Shown here one piece after another: positions 1 to 6,354 of a DNA stretch of 19,906 nt (position 1 is its first letter; every line of letters starts with the position of its first letter). This DNA comes from Fibrobacterota bacterium (lineage in GTDB: Bacteria; Fibrobacterota; Chitinivibrionia; Chitinivibrionales; Chitinispirillaceae): NCBI GenBank assembly GCA_023436205.1, contig JAEZKC010000028.1, positions 1 through 19,906 on the forward strand. Direction: 5' to 3'. The translations under genes and the position numbers were made by a program. A model generated the notes under the pieces. The model had not been told where the DNA came from. It did no database searches and saw only the letters and a program-made list of their open reading frames with translations.

Positions 1-18
1 AGAAATCATTCGGAATTT

Positions 19-46
19 GCGATGGACGATGAGCGATGAGCGAATT
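19..46. repeat. Degenerate heptamer tandem repeat
   Basis: Four 7-base units of the type GCGATGR/ACGATGA/GCGATGA/GCGAATT follow one another at 19-46. The stretch lies in non-coding DNA, just before the longer direct repeat. No coding frame or known element was recognised here. Confidence 0.5.
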
Positions 47-70
47 TTGAATTAAAGAAAGAGAGGATTA

Positions 71-270
71 TCCTTCGACTTCGGCGGACCTACGCTCAGG
101 ATGAACGGAACGGGGCGGAATTGTACATCGATACTGGTTCTTTTCAATCCGCAATCAACAATCTAAAATCAACAATTCTCCTTCGACTTCGGCGGACCTA
201 CGCTCAGGATGAACGGAGCGGGGCGGAATTGTACAACGATACTGGTTCTGTCAATCCGCAATCAACAATT
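71..270. repeat. Two direct copies of a ~92-bp intergenic repeat (period 108)
   Basis: Copy 1 starts at 71 (TCCTTCGACTTCGGCGGACC) and runs to about 162. Copy 2 starts at 179 and runs to about 270. The copies are nearly identical, with only a few substitutions or short differences (for example GGAACGGG versus GGAGCGGG and TACATCGA versus TACAACGA). The core contains CTTCGACTTCGGCGG and CGCTCAGGATGAACG. From memory this resembles CTTCGAC...GCTCAGGATGA words common in intergenic DNA of many bacterial genomes; I could not check that. The short frames across it look like chance. Confidence 0.85.
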
Positions 271-341
271 CTACAATTCGCCCATCCTGACGGATTGGGC
301 TACTGCAGGAGCTCTCCATCCGAAGCTCCCTAATCAACAAT
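153..341. repeat. Dispersed decamer AATCAACAAT, four copies
   Basis: The word AATCAACAAT occurs at 153-162, 167-176, 260-269 and 332-341, often followed by TCT. Two copies belong to the 108-bp repeat; the other two are extra. It is part of an intergenic repeat cluster upstream of the B12 riboswitch. Confidence 0.75.
280..329. other. Two adjacent intergenic hairpins
   Basis: The first hairpin pairs 280-287 (GCCCATCC) with 292-300 (GGATTGGGC), giving 8 bp with one bulged T and a TGAC loop. The second pairs 308-313 (GGAGCT) with 324-329 (AGCTCC) around a 10-base loop. Neither is followed by a T-run, so they are not classic terminators. They may be the end of an upstream transcript or part of the repeat cluster. 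Together with the repeats they account for 1-386, where I see no gene. Confidence 0.5.
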
Positions 342-386
342 TCTTTCTCCTTGCCCCCCCTCTCTGCCACAAACGATTTTAGCTCA

Positions 387-548
387 TTCAGGTGACAAGG
401 GAATCCCGTGAAATTCGGGAGCGGACCCGCCACTGTAATCCTGATCCTTTTAGGATCATGGAGCTGCCAAAGAGACGTCACTGTTATCCGACTCGGTCGG
501 GACGGGAAGGCGAGGCAGCTTCAGGGAAAGCCAGGAGACCTACCTGAA
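387..548 (+). promoter_or_regulatory. Cobalamin (B12) riboswitch
   Basis: This RNA is expected to bind adenosylcobalamin or another cobalamin and to lower expression of the downstream uptake genes when B12 is plentiful. The hallmarks are visible: GGGAATCCCGTGAAATTCGG near 399-418, the GCGGACCCGCCACTGTAA core at 421-438, and the B12 box AAGCCAGGAGACC at 528-540. Closing stem P1 is exact: TTCAGGT (387-393) pairs with ACCTGAA (542-548). An internal arm TGATCCT/AGGATCA (442-448 with 452-458) is also perfect. It lies just upstream of a TonB-dependent receptor, the usual context. Class (AdoCbl versus aquocobalamin type) is not decided from sequence alone. Confidence 0.97.
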
Positions 549-566
549 GTTGTCTAACCTTGTACG

Positions 567-592
567 ATCCTCGAGGATAAGGGTCGGAGGAT
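567..592 (+). promoter_or_regulatory. Riboswitch expression platform: SD and anti-SD switch
   Basis: ATCCTC at 567-572 can pair with either of two identical GAGGAT words. One is adjacent (573-578), forming with it the palindrome ATCCTCGAGGAT. The other (587-592) overlaps the GGAGG ribosome binding site (586-590) of the receptor gene. The second pairing, extended by a G-U pair, would hide the SD. This suggests translational control rather than termination; no U-run follows. Pairing is seen directly; the switching is inferred. Confidence 0.6.
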
Positions 593-594
593 TT

Positions 595-2571
595 GTGTTT
601 AAAACCACTATTTCTTTCTTCATACTCCTGTCTGCATTTTACAAGCCTGCACTTTGCATTGAGCCGCTTGACTCCAGTGCTGTCCCGGAGCTTGAGCGGG
701 TTGTGGTCGTGCACAGGAAAGCCACCACTTCCCCAGCTGAACAGATACTGCAAGCTTCCGATTTTCATGGCAGATACGATGACCTTCCCGCAGTCCTGGA
801 GAGCGTTTCAGGAGTGGACATCCGTTCCATGGGAGGCTACGGGCAATACGCGGAAGCCTCGATCAGAGGTGGATCGGCGAGAGGTTTACGCGTGTACCTC
901 GACGGAGTACTGCTCAATACCGCCTCGGCTTCATCGGTTGACCTGGGCAAAATACCCCTGGAAAAAATCAGCGAAATACGCATCTCCAAAAGCACCTCCG
1001 ACCTGAGAGACATGGGTGACGGCATGGGCGGGGTCATCGAGCTTTTCAGTAAAGCCAGACAGGATATCACCAGCATAAATCTGCAGACCGGAAGCTTCGG
1101 GCTTTATAACGGAAGTGTTCTTGTCAAAAAAGAAACAGAGCGCATGGTCCACCAATTCAATCTTGATTTCTGCAGAAGCGAAAATGACTATCCCTACGTA
1201 CATGACAACGGAACCACCCTCCCTACTCTGCGCGACCCCGATCCTTCATGGGACGACACCACTCTTTATAAATCCAACAACCAGTTTTCGATGACCGATC
1301 TCGCCTACAGCCTGGGATATGCCATCTCAAAAAGCAGTTCGCTGCAGCACAGGTTCTCACTCAACACAACAAAAGAGGGACTGTTCAACTACAGCTACAA
1401 GGATGACCAGAGCGGATCTCTTGACAACAGCTTCTACTCCTTTTCCACAGATTACAACGGAAGTCTCTCTTCCACAGTAAAACTCTACTGCGCGCTGAGC
1501 GGGCAGTACAGAAACTCCCTCTTCAAAGACCCCGACGGACACTTCTCCGTGGGCGGAGGCAACAGAACGCTGTCATCAACGGGGAAAACTGCCGACCTGC
1601 ATTCCGGGATTTACTATTCCCTTTGGGAAAAAGCGAAGCTGGAAGCGTTCAGCGGCGCACGGGTGGAACTGCACTCGCAGAAAAACAGTGAATCTGCCGA
1701 AGAGCCCATGATGCGCAGAATCGAGGGCAGAGCGGGTGCGGCTCTGCAAACCGAATCTCGCCAAGTAGTACTCAATCTGCGCGCGCTTTATAAATACGAA
1801 ACGGATACATCCACGGCAGGACTGGGCTACTGGTCATCAAAAGGCAGAAGCTCAACCTTGGGCTATCCCTGTGCTGAAACAGACCTGCTTTATTATTTAA
1901 CAAAGCATGCCAAACTGCGTTTATCGGCATCATCCTCGAAGAGAAGCCCCACTTTCTTTGAACGTTTCGGATGGGGAAATTCCTACCTGGCCACGCCGGA
2001 ACTGACAGAGGAGACCCGCTACGAAGCGGATGCGGGAGTATCGTTTGACTATGACCGTTTCAGCGGATCCATGAATCTGTTCAAAGGCCAGGTACTGAAC
2101 AAGATTAAAAGCATTCCGAGGAGCGGCTTTGTTAAGGTGATGAACTTTGCCGATACCGACTTTCACGGTTTGGAAATCACCATGAAAGCGAAAACTTTGA
2201 AGGTGCTGAATATTGAGGCCAGCGGCACGTTTCTCAACAGTACCGTATCAAATGCCGAAGATCCCTCCCTAAAAGGAAAAACAGAGCCGTTTATTCCTCA
2301 GTACTCGTTCTTCATCAAAACCGGAGCAGAACTGGGGAAGTTTGATATCGGACACAAGATACGATATGAAGGGCCCTGCTATACCAGCACCGATAATTTG
2401 GAACTCAAGGACCCGCAGCTGGAGCTGAGCGGGTGGGTTTCGCTGACTCTCTTTAAGAATGGAAAGCTTTCGTGCAACATTGACAATTATCTTAACTCGG
2501 CCAGTTTTGATTTTCTGAACAACCCCAAACCAAGAAGAACCTATTCGGCAACTCTCAATTTTACGTATTAA
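595..2571 (+). CDS. btuB: BtuB-like TonB-dependent cobalamin receptor
   Basis: Outer-membrane beta-barrel receptor that imports cobalamin using TonB/ExbBD energy. Substrate assignment rests on the B12 riboswitch directly upstream. I chose GTG at 595: GGAGG (586-590) lies 4 bases ahead, and the protein then opens with a clear signal peptide (MFKTTISFFILLSAF...ALC). A TTG at 550 in the same frame would sit against riboswitch stem P1 and put ordinary residues ahead of the signal. The mature protein shows a TonB-box-like ERVVVV stretch, then a plug with LPAVLESVSGVDIRSMG, IRGG, VYLDGV and a late GVIELFSK. A long beta-rich barrel ends in an aromatic residue (NFTY). At 658 residues it matches BtuB-type receptors. 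The next gene starts 10 bases downstream and is surely in the same operon. Confidence 0.9.
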   Translation: MFKTTISFFILLSAFYKPALCIEPLDSSAVPELERVVVVHRKATTSPAEQILQASDFHGRYDDLPAVLESVSGVDIRSMGGYGQYAEASIRGGSARGLRVYLDGVLLNTASASSVDLGKIPLEKISEIRISKSTSDLRDMGDGMGGVIELFSKARQDITSINLQTGSFGLYNGSVLVKKETERMVHQFNLDFCRSENDYPYVHDNGTTLPTLRDPDPSWDDTTLYKSNNQFSMTDLAYSLGYAISKSSSLQHRFSLNTTKEGLFNYSYKDDQSGSLDNSFYSFSTDYNGSLSSTVKLYCALSGQYRNSLFKDPDGHFSVGGGNRTLSSTGKTADLHSGIYYSLWEKAKLEAFSGARVELHSQKNSESAEEPMMRRIEGRAGAALQTESRQVVLNLRALYKYETDTSTAGLGYWSSKGRSSTLGYPCAETDLLYYLTKHAKLRLSASSSKRSPTFFERFGWGNSYLATPELTEETRYEADAGVSFDYDRFSGSMNLFKGQVLNKIKSIPRSGFVKVMNFADTDFHGLEITMKAKTLKVLNIEASGTFLNSTVSNAEDPSLKGKTEPFIPQYSFFIKTGAELGKFDIGHKIRYEGPCYTSTDNLELKDPQLELSGWVSLTLFKNGKLSCNIDNYLNSASFDFLNNPKPRRTYSATLNFTY

Positions 2572-2581
2572 AGGAGCAATC

Positions 2582-3703
2582 ATGAGGATTCTTATTCTGG
2601 CTTTCATCCTTTTTCTGATGCTGATTACCGGCTGTACCGAAAGTCCTATAGTAAAGGATTATCTACCTGTAAATGATAATGTCATTCTTATAGGTACCAC
2701 CTCCAGCGATTACTCGTCATCCAACCTGGATATATTGACAACCTCCACCCGTTCCACAGCAAAAAACCAGTTGAAACTGCATACCGATCATCTTATCCGT
2801 GTCAAAGATGGTGCCGCCTACATTCTTGAACGAAGCGGCAAGGATAACATTATCAGATACGATTATAAAAACAACGTTATCGGCTATCAGGAAAACCTGG
2901 GGAGCGGAATCAATATCCAGGATATCGCATTTGTTTCATCCACCAAGGCTTATATCACCGCCTATCAGAGTTCTGACCTCATTGTATTCAACCCTGAAAC
3001 CGGCAAAAAAGTAAAAGTGATCGACCTTTCAGCCTACAACAGCTTTGCAGGAACCGACAGTGCGGAATCAGTTCCATTCATGAGCTCGATAATGACTTAC
3101 GAAAACAAGGTGCTTGTGGCCTGTCAAAGACTGCAGACGGTGCAAGGGCCCTGGGGCAGCACCTGGGCTCCGGGTGACAGTTCCTGTATTCTTATAATTG
3201 ATACTGAGAGTGATCAGGTGGAAGAAGCAATAATCCTTAACAAAAAGAATCCTGCGGCCATAGACACATTTGGAAACCGGCTCTTTGTATCCTGCTCCGG
3301 TTCCTGGTTTGATCCCACCGATGGCGGTGTGGAAATGATCGATCTGGCCAATTTTTCCAACCTGGGAGTGGTGGCCGAAGAGAGTGCATTCGAAGGAAAT
3401 ATCGGCAACATCGCTGCGGTAAGCCTTCAGAAGGTATATGTATGTACCGGAAAAAATACGGAAGACTTCAGCAAATTCTGGACAGAGGTGATCCCCTTGA
3501 ATCCGACACTGAAAACAATAGGTTCCAAGCTCGAAAGTGTCAAGGATGGATCAGGCGGCATTGTTTTCGATGGAGAGATGCTCTATGTTGGTGACAGAGA
3601 CCTAACCAGTCCAGGAGTGGTGATTATAGATCCTGAAACCGATTCACTGAATGAAAGGATCTCCACAGGCCTCCCCCCTTCAGCAGTTGCCTTTAGCGAA
3701 TAA
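2582..3703 (+). CDS. Beta-propeller lipoprotein, BtuG-like cobalamin-binding candidate
   Basis: Secreted lipoprotein of 373 residues with a lipobox, LITG-C18, after a short hydrophobic signal; the mature part is about 356 residues. An AGGAG site (2572-2576) sits 5 bases before the ATG. The body shows YncE/DUF5074-type propeller blades: repeated DxAFVSSTKAYIT, SSDLIVFNPETGK, LIIDTESDQVEEAI, NRLFVSC, GGVEMIDL, LYVGDRD and VVIIDPETDSLNERI, each giving a value and then a 'D..T' turn. In Bacteroides, BtuG is a surface beta-propeller lipoprotein that caps BtuB and binds B12 very tightly. Gene order, size, lipoprotein signal and riboswitch control all fit that role here. Family membership (propeller lipoprotein) is well supported; B12 binding is inferred. 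No Bacteroidota-type acidic surface-export signal follows C18 (TESP). Confidence 0.8.
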   Translation: MRILILAFILFLMLITGCTESPIVKDYLPVNDNVILIGTTSSDYSSSNLDILTTSTRSTAKNQLKLHTDHLIRVKDGAAYILERSGKDNIIRYDYKNNVIGYQENLGSGINIQDIAFVSSTKAYITAYQSSDLIVFNPETGKKVKVIDLSAYNSFAGTDSAESVPFMSSIMTYENKVLVACQRLQTVQGPWGSTWAPGDSSCILIIDTESDQVEEAIILNKKNPAAIDTFGNRLFVSCSGSWFDPTDGGVEMIDLANFSNLGVVAEESAFEGNIGNIAAVSLQKVYVCTGKNTEDFSKFWTEVIPLNPTLKTIGSKLESVKDGSGGIVFDGEMLYVGDRDLTSPGVVIIDPETDSLNERISTGLPPSAVAFSE

Positions 3704-3724
3704 AACGTAAGCTGATTGCAAACA

Positions 3725-3744
3725 GGGCGGCCAGCATGCCGCCC
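3725..3744. terminator. GC-rich hairpin between convergent genes
   Basis: GGGCGGC (3725-3731) pairs perfectly with GCCGCCC (3738-3744) around a 6-base loop. It lies between the stop of the propeller lipoprotein gene and the stop of the convergent (-) gene, so it could serve both strands. Neither side has a strong U-run (CTGAATTAAAAG on the plus side, TGTTTGC on the minus side), so intrinsic termination is plausible but unproven. Confidence 0.45.
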
Positions 3745-3812
3745 CTGAATTAAAAGACAGTCAAAAGAATCGGGCTTCGGAAACTTCAAGCATACGTTTT
3801 TACATGACCGAA

Positions 3813-6068
3813 CTACTTTTTAGCTACGGTTTGAAGAAGCCGCTCCAGATCGTTCTCACCTGAAGCCACGATTGTTTCCCGGTTATTTCTCACAAGCACC
3901 ACCGGGTCTCGAATATAGAGCCCTGATAAGGCATCCCAGTTATCTTTAAGCAGTTTTTCGCTCGCTTTCACCTTTTTCAGAAACTCTTTAGGGTTGATCT
4001 TCAGTTCATCCAGCCAGAGATACCAGTAGCTGGTCCCGGGGTCTTTCGCATACAGCTGTAAATATGCTTTAAACTGAGCGGGATATTGTTCGGCAAGGAC
4101 TAGCCACCGTAAACTCTCCTCCTGCCTCAACTTGTCTTCAGCGAGGGATGATTTTTCCAGGGGGCTTTTGGGCATGACAGGCTTTACACGCACATCCGCC
4201 TTTGTTTTAAGAACCACATCAATCACCTTCCCGATATCCCCCATCAACGGGTCCACGTACAGGTCGTAACCCTTTTTTACCGCCCTTTGCGGATAAAAAT
4301 TAGTTCTCACACTGCCATTCTTAAAAACGAACAAGCCATCGCGCTCTTCAAGCACACTCTTGATAGAAGCAAAATTCTGCGCACCGGACGCTTCCCTGTC
4401 AACCACAAAGAAAGGCAGGGCATCAGGTTTGAATTTAGCGATAATTTCCTGACCCTTTTTGGAAGAGAGCGTCACCTTTTCTATCTGCACGGCAGGGAAC
4501 ATCTCCTCGGTGGCCCTGATCACATCCGATTCAGGAGAGGCAATGGAGGAATCCGCCACCACTACGGTCATGCCAAACTGCACATCGTCTTTGAAAACAC
4601 ACCTGGGTTTCTCCCCGTCATCGCCTCCGGCACAGCTCCCGAGCTTCCCCTTGGCTTTACAATCACTGTCATCGATACATTCAGGTATCTCATTGCAGAA
4701 TGCAGGCTTGTCCTGTGCGGTTTTACACTCCTCCCATACAAGGCGCCCGTTGCCAGTACTTTTATCATAGGGCAAATTATTGACAAGTACGGTAGGCGAC
4801 GCATCGATTTTCAGGCGCATCGACCTCAAGTAGTGATTTCTGAGCTCGTTCTTTCCCTCAGCAGCCACCCAGGAGGTGATCTTCTGCATATCAAGTTCCA
4901 TCTCTTGAAGGATAGCGGCAGTGGGCTCCCTGGAGGACGCCCTCTTGAAAAGAAACTCTGCATATCTCTGAGGGTAAAGCGATGACACGGCAAGCCAGAG
5001 CATCTCATCACTCATCTCATCTTCACCTCTGAGAGAACTGAGGTTATCTCCCTGAGCCGATCCGATAAACCAGATATTCCATTCAGTCTGGGGAAATGCC
5101 CTCAGAAGGCCGGTCAAATCCGCCAGGGCCTGCAGGCCATAGGGACACATACTCATTATATAGAGGTCATAAACGCGCGCCTCCTGATCCATTTTCTGCG
5201 ATAAAATAGTGGCCACCTGACGATCCTCCCCCAGACCCTCATCGATTTTGAGCCAGCCGCTTTTTCCAAACGATACCTGCTTGCCGGTAAACTTCATCCC
5301 GACATACGATAAGGCCTTGCCCTGAAATCCAAAGTTAAGCACCGGTATTTTATGGACACTGAACAGCGGATCAGGAGTTACTTTGCGATGACCATTGGCG
5401 GCAAGCAGCAGATCAGGAAATCCCTTAAGCAGTGCAGATGTTTCCTCCTCACCCAGATGAGAGATCAGAACCTGATAATCGCTCTTCTCTTTTATTTCTT
5501 TATAGATTTTCTGCAGCGACGAGCGCGGGTCCTCAATTCTGACTTCGTTGTCAAGCTGAAGCAGCTTCTCAGTTGTAACCACAGAGGTAATGGCGAAGGT
5601 CTTGCCCCTCTTTTTCACCAGCAGATAGGGAGACACCAGATAGGAGCCATCTTTTTTGAAGCTGTTGGCGGAAACCAGAGGAAGCTTTTCCTTCTTTGCA
5701 CGTTCAGCAAGCCAGTTCCCACCATACTGAAAATCATCATCGCCCAAAGCAACAGCATCGTACCCCATCACCCCCATGGAGGCTATGGTCTGAACGGTTC
5801 GTATGGAATCATTTTTCCTTCCCTGGGAATAGGTGTCGTACATCCCCCCCGCGGAAAATCCTCCGGCATCAAGCAGCAGTGTGACATCGCGATTATACTT
5901 TTTGAGCAGACCGGCTCTCTGGGCCAGTCCCCCACCCGGTTCGACAGGACAATCACAGGGATGGAGCATGGCGTGCGTTTCACCGCTCAGGATAACGGTA
6001 AGACTGTCGGCTGCAAGAGGAAAACTTGTCCACAAAAGGAGGAATATGGCGGGAATAATCTTATTCAT
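3813..6068 (-). CDS. Secreted metallophosphoesterase-like protein fused to thioredoxin-fold domains
   Basis: A 751-residue protein with a signal peptide (about residues 1-20) and hence probably periplasmic. Residues 23-280 resemble the 5'-nucleotidase/calcineurin metallophosphoesterase core. Its metal motifs are altered: SGETHA (28-33) with C38-D-C40 replaces the usual DxHG; then DAGG (67-70), GDDDF (109-113, where GNHEF is typical), SHLG (203-206) and NGH (225-227). From about 298 comes a DsbA/thioredoxin-like domain with MCPYG (C308) and a cis-Pro-type SPTVLV (424-429). A six-cysteine module follows (C448, 458, 464, 470, 479, 490), then a further thioredoxin-like segment (about 498-560, LPFFVV). 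The last domain (about 600-748) resembles the 298-445 one but lacks its cysteine (DLYVDPLMG; DPVVLV). Substrate is unknown; a redox or thiol-linked envelope role is inferred. A modest AAGG precedes the ATG. Confidence 0.75.
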   Translation of the reverse strand: MNKIIPAIFLLLWTSFPLAADSLTVILSGETHAMLHPCDCPVEPGGGLAQRAGLLKKYNRDVTLLLDAGGFSAGGMYDTYSQGRKNDSIRTVQTIASMGVMGYDAVALGDDDFQYGGNWLAERAKKEKLPLVSANSFKKDGSYLVSPYLLVKKRGKTFAITSVVTTEKLLQLDNEVRIEDPRSSLQKIYKEIKEKSDYQVLISHLGEEETSALLKGFPDLLLAANGHRKVTPDPLFSVHKIPVLNFGFQGKALSYVGMKFTGKQVSFGKSGWLKIDEGLGEDRQVATILSQKMDQEARVYDLYIMSMCPYGLQALADLTGLLRAFPQTEWNIWFIGSAQGDNLSSLRGEDEMSDEMLWLAVSSLYPQRYAEFLFKRASSREPTAAILQEMELDMQKITSWVAAEGKNELRNHYLRSMRLKIDASPTVLVNNLPYDKSTGNGRLVWEECKTAQDKPAFCNEIPECIDDSDCKAKGKLGSCAGGDDGEKPRCVFKDDVQFGMTVVVADSSIASPESDVIRATEEMFPAVQIEKVTLSSKKGQEIIAKFKPDALPFFVVDREASGAQNFASIKSVLEERDGLFVFKNGSVRTNFYPQRAVKKGYDLYVDPLMGDIGKVIDVVLKTKADVRVKPVMPKSPLEKSSLAEDKLRQEESLRWLVLAEQYPAQFKAYLQLYAKDPGTSYWYLWLDELKINPKEFLKKVKASEKLLKDNWDALSGLYIRDPVVLVRNNRETIVASGENDLERLLQTVAKK

Positions 6069-6139
6069 GTCAACCTTGTTCGATGAAGTAGAGAGGAGAC
6101 CCTGAAAGGATGAACCTCAATTGAAGTAGTATCTATAAA

Positions 6140-6168
6140 ATTGTATTAAGCCAGAGCTAAAATCATAA
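6140..6168 (-). promoter_or_regulatory. Candidate sigma-70 promoter for the (-) phosphoesterase fusion
   Basis: On the minus strand TTATGA (6168-6163) and TACAAT (6145-6140) are separated by exactly 17 bases, about 70 bases before the gene start. The -10 matches consensus in 5 of 6 positions; the -35 is weak. The rest of the 286-bp divergent gap shows no gene. Confidence 0.35.
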
Positions 6169-6224
6169 TTTTTGCACAGCGGAGCGCTGTTTTTGATGCA
6201 GGAGAGGGTAAGGAAACAATCCTG

Positions 6225-6253
6225 TTGATTTTGGTAACCACCGCAGCTATTTT
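6225..6253 (+). promoter_or_regulatory. Possible promoter for the membrane/spermidine-synthase-like gene
   Basis: TTGATT (6225-6230) and TATTTT (6248-6253) with a 17-base spacer lie about 100 bases ahead of the ATG at 6355. Each hexamer matches only 4 of 6 consensus positions, so this is weak and based on spacing plus location between divergent genes. Confidence 0.25.
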
Positions 6254-6354
6254 TTGGCAGATCGGTTCTATTTTAAGCGTTTCAATGAAACAATACAACC
6301 CGATACTCACGCCCTCAAAGGATCCCAAAGCTCCCCGATGAAAGGTCTTCCCAG

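Noticed and set aside
550..594. TTG start of the receptor at 550
   Set aside because: It touches riboswitch stem P1, has no SD and puts non-signal residues before a good signal peptide that starts at GTG 595.
121..768. Short open frames across 121-768 on both strands
   Set aside because: They lie in repeats or the riboswitch RNA, or antisense to the receptor gene, and show no protein signature.
4287..4985. Open frame of 232 codons on the plus strand
   Set aside because: It is antisense within the same (-) gene, with no domain or plausible start site; a shadow of real coding sequence.
5352..6086. Open frame of 244 codons on the plus strand
   Set aside because: It is antisense to the N-terminal part of the (-) phosphoesterase fusion, has low-quality composition and no recognisable domain; the minus-strand protein has clear motifs.
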